Positions 51,187 through 60,151 are shown, numbered from the stretch's first letter. The stretch is DNA of 64,000 bases from Bacteroidales bacterium (GCA_025210735.1 JAOARD010000062.1:90091-154090); one strand, 5' to 3'. The notes: generated by a model not told the origin, from the letters alone. A program made the numbers and translations.

Positions 51187-53550
51187 TTAGCACATATCGT
51201 GCGCTGTTCTGTTAATTATCTCGTTCTGCAAATCCTCACCCAGATCATTAAAGTAGTCACTGTATCCGGCTACTCTAACAATAAGGTTTTTATACTTCTC
51301 CGGATTATTCTGAGCATCCCTCAAAGTATCAGCATCTACAACATTAAATTGTATATGGTGTCCGTCCATTCTGAAGTATGATCTTACTACAGCTGTAAGT
51401 TTGTTGTACACATCAGCGTCGTTAAAAAATGATGGGCTGAATTTCTGATTAAGCAGTGTACCACCTGTACGTACATGGTCAAGTTTTGCTGCTGAATTTA
51501 ACACTCCTGTAGGTCCATATTTATCAGCACCCTGTACCGGCGATATCCCCTCTGAAAGTGGTTCTCCAGCCAATCTTCCATCTGGCATTGCTCCTATCAC
51601 CGATCCAAAGTATACGTGACATGTTGTTGGTAGCAGATTTATTCTGAATCGTCCTCCGCGCGCTGTTGGTTTATTATCAACAGCATTAAAGAACATCTCA
51701 AACACATCTGTAGCCTGTTTGTCAGCATAATCATCGTCATTACCATATTTTGGAGTATCGTATATTAGTTTTCCCCTCAACTCCTCATATCCTTCAAAAT
51801 TATTATCTATAGCCGCTTTAAGCTCTGTAAGACTTATCGTTTTGTTATCGAAAACAACATGCTTAATAGCTGTAAGGTTATCTGTAACACTTCCAAGTCC
51901 AACACCCTGAACATAACTTGTATTATATCTTGCTCCGCCTCTGTTGTAGTCAGATCCGTTTTTAATACAATCATCAACTATTAACGACAGGAATGGTGCT
52001 GGAATATTTTCTGAGATAATACGTTCAATAATATTATTACCAGCAAGCTTAATACGTACAAAATGATCTATCTGACTATTAAAGGCATTCATAAAGTCAT
52101 CAAAACCTATAAAGCTGTCAAGTGTACCTGTTTTAAGACCTATCTGTTTGTCTGTTCTTTTATCGAATCCATTGTTCAGGGTTATCTCAAGTACTTTTAC
52201 AAGATTAAAATATCCTGTGAGCCAATATGCCTCAGTACCAAAAGCTCCTGTTTCAACACAACCACTAGCACCACCATTACGTGCATCAATTACATCTTTT
52301 CCCTGACGTATCATCTGTTGAATAATAGCATCGATATTAAACATTGATGGTTGACCAAATCCTGTTTTTACAATCTTAAGTGCTCTCTTTATTAATCTGT
52401 CAGGACTCTTTTTACTAACCTGCACCATTGAACTTGGTTGTAACAGACGCATCTCCTCTATTACATCAAGAATTAGATATGTAAGTTCATTTGAGGCATC
52501 TGAACCATCTGGTTTTACTCCTCCAACATTTATTAGTGCAAAATCAGTATATGTATTACTCTCTAATGCAGTAACCCCCATTTTTGGTGGTGCAGGATGA
52601 TTATTGAATTTTACCCAAAAAGACATAAGCAGCTCTTTTGCCTCATCTTTTGTAATAATTCCGTTGTCTATATCGTGTCTGTAGTATCTGTAAAGATTCT
52701 GATCTAATCTGCCCGGATTAAATGAATCCCAAGGATTAAGTTCTGTTACAACTCCAAGATGAAAAAACCAGTAGTGTTGCAGTGCCTCATGGAATGACTC
52801 CGGTCTTTTTTCAGGCACATTACGACATACAGATGCCATATTTACAAGTTCATCTTTTCTGATATTATCCTCTTCAAATGCCGCTAGTTTAAACAGTTCA
52901 TCGGCATGTCTGTTTGCATACATTATCATTGCCTCTGCCGATATACGCATAGCCTTTAGCTCTTCGCGTTTATCATATGCACGCATATCGTTAATAAAAT
53001 CAAGGTCTTTAATCTGGTTATCAATATCTGTTATAAGATCAGATAAACCTTTGTTAAATATCTTTGACCCAGCAACAGTATGTCCCGGAGCACGTTGTTC
53101 CTGAAACTCAGTAAATACTCCAGCATCATAAGCATCTTTCCACTCCTGTGGAAGAGCATCCATTATTTTATCTCTGTTACTTTTGCCATGCCAGTACGGT
53201 ATTATATCGTCTTTGTAGGTTCTAAACGACTCGTCATCTACCTTAAAAGATACTTTTTTTCTAGAATTTAAAATCTCAAGATCCTTTATTGAGTGCAGAC
53301 TAACCTCAGGATATGTTGGAGTTGCTTTTGGTACAGGACCACGCTCTCCTACTATCAACTCACCTGAATTTATACATATATGCTTTTTCTCAAGCAGATA
53401 TTTAAATGAAAGAGCCCTGCGTACAGGTACCGATACCTCAAATGCTCTGCTACTTCTGTAAAATTCAGTTATCAATTCTGCTCTCTCTGTAGATATATGT
53501 TCTTGTGCATTCAATGATGCTTCTCTTAACTCTTTTATTCTTTCGTTCAT
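51187..53550 (-). CDS. hypD: Trans-4-hydroxy-L-proline dehydratase (glycyl-radical enzyme)
   Basis: The 787-residue glycyl-radical enzyme has the thiyl Cys431 in GGASGCVETGAFG and the radical Gly762 in RVAGYSDYF, 331 residues apart. The residues I recall for Clostridioides difficile HypD (Phe152, His160, Asp278, Ser334, Asp339, Phe340, Cys434, Glu436, Gly765) all have identical residues here at a constant offset of -3: Phe149, His157, Asp275, Ser331, Asp336, Phe337, Cys431, Glu433, Gly762. The enzyme dehydrates trans-4-hydroxy-L-proline to pyrroline-5-carboxylate, which is then reduced to proline. Pyruvate formate-lyase is excluded by the single Cys. The radical is oxygen sensitive, implying anaerobic use. 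The activase gene is 15 bp upstream. Confidence 0.9.
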   Translation of the reverse strand: MNERIKELREASLNAQEHISTERAELITEFYRSSRAFEVSVPVRRALSFKYLLEKKHICINSGELIVGERGPVPKATPTYPEVSLHSIKDLEILNSRKKVSFKVDDESFRTYKDDIIPYWHGKSNRDKIMDALPQEWKDAYDAGVFTEFQEQRAPGHTVAGSKIFNKGLSDLITDIDNQIKDLDFINDMRAYDKREELKAMRISAEAMIMYANRHADELFKLAAFEEDNIRKDELVNMASVCRNVPEKRPESFHEALQHYWFFHLGVVTELNPWDSFNPGRLDQNLYRYYRHDIDNGIITKDEAKELLMSFWVKFNNHPAPPKMGVTALESNTYTDFALINVGGVKPDGSDASNELTYLILDVIEEMRLLQPSSMVQVSKKSPDRLIKRALKIVKTGFGQPSMFNIDAIIQQMIRQGKDVIDARNGGASGCVETGAFGTEAYWLTGYFNLVKVLEITLNNGFDKRTDKQIGLKTGTLDSFIGFDDFMNAFNSQIDHFVRIKLAGNNIIERIISENIPAPFLSLIVDDCIKNGSDYNRGGARYNTSYVQGVGLGSVTDNLTAIKHVVFDNKTISLTELKAAIDNNFEGYEELRGKLIYDTPKYGNDDDYADKQATDVFEMFFNAVDNKPTARGGRFRINLLPTTCHVYFGSVIGAMPDGRLAGEPLSEGISPVQGADKYGPTGVLNSAAKLDHVRTGGTLLNQKFSPSFFNDADVYNKLTAVVRSYFRMDGHHIQFNVVDADTLRDAQNNPEKYKNLIVRVAGYSDYFNDLGEDLQNEIINRTAHDMC

Positions 53551-53565
53551 GATTTCAGTTTTTGG

Positions 53566-54366
53566 TTAACCTTTAATGTACGTTTTAATATTCAAGGGTC
53601 TGAATATCTTTTGCCACTCTTCCATTTGTTCTGTAGTAGGCTCAGATATATGCGCAAGCTTTTCTGTCATATTAAGATTATCATACTTATGCGACGATAA
53701 TTTATGATATGGTAACAGGTATATTCTTGTTATTGCTTTTGTTTGTATATCTGATATAAAATTACATAATGCCTCAAGATTTTGTTCTGTTGCATTACAG
53801 TCTGGCACTGATGGTATCCTTATCCATATCTCACAATCCTGTTCTGCCAATCTTCTAATATTATCAAGTATAAGATTATTATCTACACCTGTGTATTCTT
53901 TATGACTGGTACTGTTCATGTGTTTTATATCAAACAGAAAAAGATCTGTATAAGGCAAAACTCTCTCAAAGAATGAGAACGGGATATGTCCTGATGTATC
54001 TACCGTAGTATGAAGATCAATCTCTTTACATCTCTTAAGTGCTTGCTCAATAAAATCAATCTGTTGTAAAGGTTCTCCACCCGAAAAAGTTATTCCACCG
54101 CCAGATTCCTCGTAATATATTCTGTCTCGTTCAATATCAGCTATCAGCTTATCAAGTGTAACGAGATTACCAATCTGCTGTTTCTTTATAAACGACTGAT
54201 TTCCTAAAGGCTTATTTGATTCATAAACCTCAATATCGCTATTCTGACTCTCCGGATTATGGCACCACAAACACGACAAAGGGCACCCTTTCATAAACAC
54301 TGTTGTCCGCACTCCCGGACCATCGTGTATAGCAAATCGTTTGATATCAAATATCAACGCTTCCAT
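53566..54366 (-). CDS. Glycyl-radical enzyme activase (radical SAM)
   Basis: The 266-residue radical-SAM protein has the cluster motif CxxxCxxC (Cys28, Cys32, Cys35 in GCPLSCLWCHNPE), GGGITFSGGEPLQQ for SAM binding, and TVDTSGHIP and DLFLFDIKHM typical of PFL-type activases. It should install the glycyl radical on HypD, encoded next to it. Most activases of dehydratase-type enzymes carry an insert with two further [4Fe-4S] clusters after the radical-SAM motif. Here the corresponding stretch (about 36-75) has no cysteine, so only one cluster is predicted, as in PFL-activase. Confidence 0.9.
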   Translation of the reverse strand: MEALIFDIKRFAIHDGPGVRTTVFMKGCPLSCLWCHNPESQNSDIEVYESNKPLGNQSFIKKQQIGNLVTLDKLIADIERDRIYYEESGGGITFSGGEPLQQIDFIEQALKRCKEIDLHTTVDTSGHIPFSFFERVLPYTDLFLFDIKHMNSTSHKEYTGVDNNLILDNIRRLAEQDCEIWIRIPSVPDCNATEQNLEALCNFISDIQTKAITRIYLLPYHKLSSHKYDNLNMTEKLAHISEPTTEQMEEWQKIFRPLNIKTYIKG

Positions 54367-54631
54367 ATCGATAATAGTATTTTGTTACGTCCTCTTTATA
54401 AATCAAGAGGCTTTTCTAAATGATTTTGTAATGTGTAGAATTACACTTTAAACGATAAGTGATGTATTATCAACAGATCCAGCACTCATATAATCCCTTA
54501 TATGAATGGCTATATAACGATAATGATATTTTATACTCTTGTCTCATAACTAATCTGATAGCTACAAATATTGTAAAGAAAAGTAATATTTACAATGTTG
54601 AATATCACTTTTTTTGTTAATATCCATCACC
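54367..54631 (-). promoter_or_regulatory. Upstream region of the activase-hypD operon
   Basis: No gene is supported. Moving away from the activase start there are three elements: a CCTCTT/AAGAGG hairpin (54391-54410); a dyad TGTAAT-N7-ATTACA (54427-54445) that could bind a dimeric regulator; and ATTGTAAA/TTTACAAT arms about 11 bp apart near 54569-54595. No full TTTG/TAnnTTTG promoter was found. Confidence 0.4.
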
Positions 54632-55384
54632 TTATTGTGAAACAAATATATAGGTAATAGTCCCCTTTACTATCTTTGGTGCTGAGGCTTCAGCATTAAA
54701 ACGGGTTGTTTTTGCTGCTCTTACAGCTGTAGGGTGCAGGCAAGGATCATTAACGGAGTTATTTTGATCTATTGTTGCATATGTAACATATCCGGCATTG
54801 TTCACCTCTATTTTAACAACAACTTTTCCGCCTCCTTCGCACATATAAACAGGTACCGATTTTTTAATCATCTGTCGTCCACCCGGTAATTTATATGATA
54901 TGTTTGTTGTCCCTTTGGCTCTGTTAACAGGCTTTTTATCCTTTTTTATATTCTTTACATCTGTATCCTCTGCCCCAAACTCACGATTCTCCTTAAATCG
55001 TTTGTTTGTTTCATCCAGACGATCCTGCAAATCCTTTGCCTCCTGATACAAATCATCATCTGCCATCTGTTTATCATCAGATAGTTCTTGCTCCAAATCT
55101 TCTAATGCCTCATTAACAGCTTTATTGCTTCGCTCTCTAATATCCTGCATTATCTTCTCTTCAGGAGTAAGCTCAGTCTCCTTAAGCAATTCTTTAAGCT
55201 TGTCTTTACTCTCCTCTCTCACAATCTCCTCAAACTCCATTGTCTGGAATTCAATCTGCACTTCAGAGTAAAATTCATCATAATTACTCTTTATTTTGAA
55301 CGAAAGCATTAGTACAACAACAACCATATGAACAATTATGGTTCCGTATAAAGCCTTTTTATGTTTGTTATAGAATTCTCTCAT
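54632..55384 (-). CDS. TonB-type energy transducer
   Basis: The 250-residue protein has one N-terminal membrane segment (LYGTIIVHMVVVVLMLSF), a long, highly charged helical periplasmic linker rich in Glu/Asp/Lys (about 45-150), and a TonB-like C-terminal domain with GGGKVVVKIEVNNAGYVTYATID ... AVRAAKTTRFN. TonB passes inner-membrane energy to outer-membrane receptors such as the one at 33.9-37.1 kb. The linker is not proline-rich but acidic and probably coiled, unlike classical TonB. ExbB/ExbD are not adjacent. Confidence 0.85.
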   Translation of the reverse strand: MREFYNKHKKALYGTIIVHMVVVVLMLSFKIKSNYDEFYSEVQIEFQTMEFEEIVREESKDKLKELLKETELTPEEKIMQDIRERSNKAVNEALEDLEQELSDDKQMADDDLYQEAKDLQDRLDETNKRFKENREFGAEDTDVKNIKKDKKPVNRAKGTTNISYKLPGGRQMIKKSVPVYMCEGGGKVVVKIEVNNAGYVTYATIDQNNSVNDPCLHPTAVRAAKTTRFNAEASAPKIVKGTITYIFVSQ

Positions 55385-55480
55385 TACAAATTAAAGCAGT
55401 AAATTTAAGGCAAAAATAGCATGAAATATGGTTAAATACCAGTTTATAATAATATTTAAGTAAGAAAACAGAACCTGATA

Positions 55481-55933
55481 ATGAACGATAACACAGATAT
55501 AAAAGACACTTTATCATATAACTGGGCCAATAGTTTAGTGGGTACCAGAACAGGTTTTGTAATAATTATGGCACTATGTATAGGTTTTGGAGGGTTTTAC
55601 TCCTTTAATTTTATAAAAAACTTTGTACCACTTATAATGATTGGCATAGTATCAAATACAATATTTATGTACTGTACCATGAAGATAATTGCAAATAGTA
55701 AGACCCTTCAAGAATTTCTTAGTCTGCCAGACGATATTATAAATAAAAAGAACATGAACAGGATACTTACAGCTGATGTAAGTATCATTGCTGTATTGAA
55801 TTTATTAATATTATCAGGCATCCTTAACAATGTATTTTTCAAGTTTTTAATGGTTGTAATACTACCTGTTATTCAGTTAATATTTCTGCGTGTGGTATTT
55901 AATATTACCAGATCACTTACAGATACAGATTAG
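55481..55933 (+). CDS. Hypothetical four-helix membrane protein
   Basis: This 150-residue protein is dominated by four hydrophobic segments (about 28-48, 52-70, 100-118 and 120-142), with short charged loops and a soluble N-terminus containing NDNTDIKDTLSYNWANSLVG. I recognise no family. It is divergent from tonB (96 bp apart) and 92 bp upstream of the HU/SPOR gene on the same strand. It is not a shadow of another frame, and its codon use resembles its neighbours. Confidence 0.6.
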   Translation: MNDNTDIKDTLSYNWANSLVGTRTGFVIIMALCIGFGGFYSFNFIKNFVPLIMIGIVSNTIFMYCTMKIIANSKTLQEFLSLPDDIINKKNMNRILTADVSIIAVLNLLILSGILNNVFFKFLMVVILPVIQLIFLRVVFNITRSLTDTD

Positions 55934-56025
55934 ATATAGTACACTAATTGATTAATATATATGGTGTAGTGGTTTCGTGGAACAATTATTTTTTATAATT
56001 TTAAGACCAAATAAACTAGGAGAAA

Positions 56026-57072
56026 TTGAAAGTAGAACATTTTATAATACAAACACTTAAAAATTCCAACAGGATTGTTGTACCCGGTCTTGGAACTTTT
56101 TTTGGTAAACCTCAGGGTGCTCTTCTTAATAAAGCAGATAGCAGTATTACACCACCATCAAAAGAGATAAAGTATATCTCATTAGAGAGTGGCGACAAAA
56201 CTGAGCTTAGCAAAATTATACAAAAAGAGAACTCAATAACAGAGATTGCAGCCAATTCACTTATTGATAGCTTTGTAAAAAAGATTAAAAATGATCTGAA
56301 TACGAAAGGAACATCTGTTATTGAGGGCTTAGGAACCTTACAATATTCAAAGGGTAAGATTTTAGCTTTAGCACAAGACTCAAAGGAGAGCTTATTAAAG
56401 GATTCGTTTGGATTGAGAGAGGTATCATTACCTGGTTCTGACAAGTCGGTTGTTAATAAAACTCAATCGGTACCAACGTATAAGACTACTCCACCAAAAA
56501 GCACAACAAGCAAAAGACCTGAAGCTAAGCGACCAGAGGTTAAAAGACCTGCTGGGAAGAAACCTGTTCCGCAAAAAAGTGTAAAAAAAGCCAGACCTGT
56601 TAAAGCTCAAAAGGAAAAAGCTAAGAGTTCTGGTAGCAAAGCAGGTATAATAGCTGCATGGATTGCTATGATTGTAGTTGTTCTTGGATTATTGTGGTAT
56701 ATTCTATTCGTACATCTTGGTTTGAGCACAGCAGATTTTGGCACAGATTTTTTAAGCTCAAAAACTGCAATAGATTCAATTGAAATGGTTATTACTAATG
56801 AGCCAGTTAACGATAGTATTAGCGGTATACCAGAAGAGTCTTACACATATTATATTATTACCGGAAGTTTCACAAAGTACAGTAATGCAGAGAAGTTTAT
56901 TAAGGGCTTATCTGATCAGGGCTATGAACCTGAAATCATTGAAAACGAAGATGGTAAATACAAAGTTTCTATTGCATCGTACCCTTTAAAAAACGAAGCA
57001 CTTGATGCGGTAGAGTTTTACAGACAACAAAAAGATAAGCGTAATTGCTGGATATTGAAGAGACGAAATTAG
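56026..57072 (+). CDS. HU-CCDC81/SPOR transmembrane protein
   Basis: The 348-residue protein combines an N-terminal HU/IHF-like (CCDC81-type) domain (about 1-115, SNRIVVPGLGTFFGKPQGA and VIEGLGTLQYSKGKI) and a basic linker with repeated KRPE/KRPA units (about 155-200). One transmembrane helix follows (AGIIAAWIAMIVVVLGLLWYI, about 205-227), then a C-terminal SPOR domain (YYIITGSFTKYSNAEKFIKGL, about 275-345) that binds denuded glycan at division sites. The start is TTG, supported by a clear AGGAGA 3-5 bp upstream, unusual here where most genes lack a Shine-Dalgarno. It may tether the nucleoid side to the septum (inference). Confidence 0.85.
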   Translation: MKVEHFIIQTLKNSNRIVVPGLGTFFGKPQGALLNKADSSITPPSKEIKYISLESGDKTELSKIIQKENSITEIAANSLIDSFVKKIKNDLNTKGTSVIEGLGTLQYSKGKILALAQDSKESLLKDSFGLREVSLPGSDKSVVNKTQSVPTYKTTPPKSTTSKRPEAKRPEVKRPAGKKPVPQKSVKKARPVKAQKEKAKSSGSKAGIIAAWIAMIVVVLGLLWYILFVHLGLSTADFGTDFLSSKTAIDSIEMVITNEPVNDSISGIPEESYTYYIITGSFTKYSNAEKFIKGLSDQGYEPEIIENEDGKYKVSIASYPLKNEALDAVEFYRQQKDKRNCWILKRRN

Positions 57073-57082
57073 ATATGCTTAC

Positions 57083-57108
57083 AAGCCACAGAGATGTGGC
57101 TTTTTTTA
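57083..57108 (+). terminator. Terminator of the HU/SPOR gene
   Basis: AAGCCACA and TGTGGCTT form a perfect 8-bp stem with a GAGA loop, followed by seven T. Confidence 0.92.
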
Positions 57109-57672
57109 TTATAGATTATTTATATCATCTGGACTATTCAAGTTTCTGAAATCCTTTCCCGTAACAATATTTAGGTTATCAATACTCACAACTTCTCCGT
57201 ATTTGTATACAAGATCTCTCATCTTATAATTGTGATTATCTATCTCTCTTCTTACAATCTCTATAGCCTCTCTCTTAATTATCATAACCAAGGGTTCTAT
57301 TCTACCCTCATATTCCGGGACAACCATCAGGTTTTCTTCTATCTTAGATAAAAGAGTTTTATATACACTATTTGGTAAGAATGGCATATCAACCGGCTGA
57401 ATCAGCATATATTCAGTATCACAGTTTTTTAATGCTGCGTATAATCCACCAATAGGTCCACAATCAGGTATTATATCTGTCACAATATTGTATCCCAGAC
57501 TTAAATATTCGTGGTTATTTGAACTCACAATTATCTTATTGCATATCTCAGACAGGGATTTGTAACAATGATGAACCATCAATTTCCCTTCTACCTCCAT
57601 CAAGCCTTTATCCTGATTCATACGGGAACTCTTACCGCCCGAAAGAATAGCCCCTGTGAGATTACCATACAT
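57109..57672 (-). CDS. mobA: Molybdenum cofactor guanylyltransferase MobA
   Basis: The 187-residue nucleotidyltransferase has the signature LSGGKSSRMNQDKGLMEV near residues 10-27, IVTDIIPDCGPIGGLYAAL and the MPFLPN metal loop (PVDMPFLPN). It attaches GMP to molybdopterin. It is the last gene of the mlaE-mlaF-tatC-mobA run, 2 bp after tatC. Tat-exported enzymes often carry this cofactor, so the pairing makes sense. No molybdoenzyme gene is in the window, and MobB is not nearby. Confidence 0.88.
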   Translation of the reverse strand: MYGNLTGAILSGGKSSRMNQDKGLMEVEGKLMVHHCYKSLSEICNKIIVSSNNHEYLSLGYNIVTDIIPDCGPIGGLYAALKNCDTEYMLIQPVDMPFLPNSVYKTLLSKIEENLMVVPEYEGRIEPLVMIIKREAIEIVRREIDNHNYKMRDLVYKYGEVVSIDNLNIVTGKDFRNLNSPDDINNL

Positions 57673-57674
57673 AG

Positions 57675-58496
57675 TTATCTTTCTTTAGGAATTAACAATA
57701 TACTTATCTCATACAGTAGTGTGAGTGGCAGTGCAACTAGTATCTGACTAAAAAGATCTGGTGGCGTAATTATAGCACTTATTGTAAGGAATATAATAAA
57801 TGATACCTTCCTGAATCGTTTTAGTTTCTTGCGAGACAATATCCCCATCTTACTTAGCAGAATAATAAACACAGGAAGTTCAAATACAACACCTCCAGCC
57901 AGAACAACAGAGGTAAATGTTCTGAAATATGATGAAAAGACTATCTGGTTATTTATCTGAGAGCTCAATTCATAGTTATACAGGAAGTTTATAGTGAGTG
58001 GCATTACAATAAAATACCCGAACAGTACACCTATTATAAATAGTATAGACACAACCCATATAAACAGTCCTTTTCTAATTCTGTTTGTTCTGGATATCAA
58101 AGGTTTTAATACTCCCCAAATAAGATAAGCAATAACTGGAAACGATGCTGTTAATCCAAGAACAAATGATATGTATATGTGATCATTAAACTGCCCTGAA
58201 AATTTAATATTCCATAACTCTAGTATATTCTGATTTATACATAAAATATCAGAATCTGTAACAATATGTCCAAGCTTACATAGCAATCTGTTTGTTATAA
58301 ACTGAGGATTTGATGGAGCTGTTACTATATATTTAAATACAACGTCTTTAAAAAGAAAAGCTATCAATGATAACAGAGTTACAACAACCAACGATTTTAT
58401 CAGACTGCTTCTGATATTACCCAGAATTGTAAGAATCCCAACATATCTCTTCTCTGGTTTCTTTATCTTTTTTTTATTAGTCAGTTCCTCTGCCAC
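57675..58496 (-). CDS. tatC: Twin-arginine translocase subunit TatC
   Basis: The 273-residue membrane protein has six transmembrane segments and TatC motifs: the ELxxRL-like N-terminus is replaced by GILTILGNIRSSLIKSLV, then IYISFVLGLTASFPVIAYLIWGVLKPLI with the conserved periplasmic loop, FELPVFIILLSKMGIL, and RKVSFIIFLTISAIITPPDLFSQ. The first periplasmic loop is long and contains cysteines (LLCKLGH, LCINQN), as in Bacteroidota. TatC recognises twin-arginine signals. tatA/B are not in the window. It lies 6 bp after mlaF. Confidence 0.92.
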   Translation of the reverse strand: MAEELTNKKKIKKPEKRYVGILTILGNIRSSLIKSLVVVTLLSLIAFLFKDVVFKYIVTAPSNPQFITNRLLCKLGHIVTDSDILCINQNILELWNIKFSGQFNDHIYISFVLGLTASFPVIAYLIWGVLKPLISRTNRIRKGLFIWVVSILFIIGVLFGYFIVMPLTINFLYNYELSSQINNQIVFSSYFRTFTSVVLAGGVVFELPVFIILLSKMGILSRKKLKRFRKVSFIIFLTISAIITPPDLFSQILVALPLTLLYEISILLIPKER

Positions 58497-58502
58497 AGGT
58501 TT

Positions 58503-59258
58503 CTATTGCTTCTCTTTTCGGTAATTCTTATAAACGTTAGCAGCAAATACAAAGTCGTTAAGTTCTCTGTTGTCTGTATTAAAGATTTTTACTTTATCTC
58601 CTTGCCACCACTTTTCTCCTTTATAAATAAAAAGAATATTATCACCGCTCTCTGTAACGGTGTTCATATCATGTGTATTTATAATTGTTGTTATATTAAG
58701 CTCGTGTGTAATCTCTCTAATCAGATTATCAATTACAATTGCTGTTTTAGGATCCAGACCAGAATTTGGTTCATCGCAAAACAGATATCTTGGTTCCATT
58801 GCTATAGCTCTTGCAATTGCCACACGTTTCTGCATTCCACCACTTATCTCTGATGGATAAAGTATGTTCGAATTAACAATATTTACCCTATCAAGACAAA
58901 AGTCAACACGTTTCTGCTTCTCTGCTGACGACATATTTGTGAACATATCAAGCGGATAACGAACATTATCTTCAACTGTAGCCCAATCAAAAAGTGCTGA
59001 TCCTTGAAAAAGCATGCCGATATCCTTACGCAACTCTCTTCTCTTTCTTTGCGATAGCGTTGTAAAGTTTATACCATCATAATGTATTGTTCCTTCATCT
59101 GTTTCAAACAGTCCTACAATTGTTTTCAGCAAAACCGTTTTTCCAGAACCACTCTGACCAATAATCAGGTTTGTTTTTCCTTGTTCAAAAACAGCTGATA
59201 TGTTTTTCAATACCCTATTTGTGCCAAACGATTTTGATACGTTTTTAACCTCAATCAT
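58503..59258 (-). CDS. mlaF: Lipid-asymmetry ABC transporter ATPase MlaF
   Basis: The 251-residue ATPase has Walker A GQSGSGKT, the Q-loop FQGSALFDWATVEDNV, the ABC signature EISGGMQKRVAIARA, and Walker B YLFCDEPNSGLDP with switch His. The QGSALFDxxxVxxNV motif and GGMxKRxAxARA are typical of MlaF. It pairs with the MlaE permease to move phospholipids between the membranes. It overlaps mlaE by 4 bp. The MCE partner MlaD is not in the window. Confidence 0.93.
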   Translation of the reverse strand: MIEVKNVSKSFGTNRVLKNISAVFEQGKTNLIIGQSGSGKTVLLKTIVGLFETDEGTIHYDGINFTTLSQRKRRELRKDIGMLFQGSALFDWATVEDNVRYPLDMFTNMSSAEKQKRVDFCLDRVNIVNSNILYPSEISGGMQKRVAIARAIAMEPRYLFCDEPNSGLDPKTAIVIDNLIREITHELNITTIINTHDMNTVTESGDNILFIYKGEKWWQGDKVKIFNTDNRELNDFVFAANVYKNYRKEKQ

Positions 59259-59998
59259 GATAAAAATAGTTTTGTTAGAATAAGGTTTAACATCAATATT
59301 ATTACGGTACTGTTTACAACAGCCCGTGTACTAGCCTTTCCTACTTCTAAACTTCCTCCTCGTACATAATATCCATAAAATGCAGGTACAGAAGCTATAA
59401 CAAATCCAAAAAACAGTGTTTTAATTAATGAATATGTAACGTAAAACTGATTGAATGTAAACTGCAATCCTGTTAAGTAATCACCAACAGGAATAATATC
59501 TGTAACAAATGCTACTGCCAAACCACCTGATATCCCTACAACCATACTCAGCACTGCAAGAAACGGATTAAACAGAACCATTGCTATTATCTTTGGCAAA
59601 ACAAGAAATCCAGCAGAATTAACACCCATTATATCCAGAGCATCTATCTGCTCTGTAACACGCATTGTTCCAATCTCAGACGCTATACTGGAACCTACCT
59701 TTCCCGCTAGTATTAATGCTACAATAGTAGATGAGAACTCAAGTATAAGAGAATCTCTGGTAGCCAATCCAATAAGGTATGTAGGCAACATCGGATTTTC
59801 CAGATTATAAGCTGTTTGAATTGTTATTACGGCTCCAATAAAGACAGATATTACAGCCACAATTCCTATTGATTTTAATCCGAGATAAATAAATTCATCT
59901 ATCGTACGTTTATAATACGTAGACAGTTTTTCCGGATAAGAAAACACTTTCTTAACAAATAGAAAATATCTGCCTATTGTTGAAAAGAAATTTATCAT
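59255..59998 (-). CDS. mlaE: Lipid-asymmetry ABC transporter permease MlaE
   Basis: The 247-residue permease has five to six transmembrane segments and MlaE motifs: VAVISVFIGAVITIQTAYNLE, LVLALILAGKVGSSIASEIGTMRVTEQIDALDIMGV as the coupling region, and VLPKIIAMVLFNPFLAVLSM. A minus-strand -7-like TAGCTTTG lies at 60020-60027, about 22 bp upstream of the start codon. It is the first gene of the mlaE-mlaF-tatC-mobA operon and divergent from the guanylyltransferase gene. Confidence 0.93.
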   Translation of the reverse strand: MINFFSTIGRYFLFVKKVFSYPEKLSTYYKRTIDEFIYLGLKSIGIVAVISVFIGAVITIQTAYNLENPMLPTYLIGLATRDSLILEFSSTIVALILAGKVGSSIASEIGTMRVTEQIDALDIMGVNSAGFLVLPKIIAMVLFNPFLAVLSMVVGISGGLAVAFVTDIIPVGDYLTGLQFTFNQFYVTYSLIKTLFFGFVIASVPAFYGYYVRGGSLEVGKASTRAVVNSTVIILMLNLILTKLFLS

Positions 59999-60151
59999 TG
60001 TATATTTGAAATATTATAGCAAAGCTACAAAAAATATAGAGAGCGATTTCTAAATTTATGTAACAAACGTTATTTAACTCTTTATAAAAAGATAATTTAG
60101 TATCTTAAAGAAGTTTTATCTAAATTTATTAATAATCAAATAATAAAACAC

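Noticed and set aside
51187..53550. Annotation as pyruvate formate-lyase.
   Set aside because: PFL has two adjacent active-site cysteines, whereas this protein has one Cys followed by VE and matches the HypD residue set at a constant offset.
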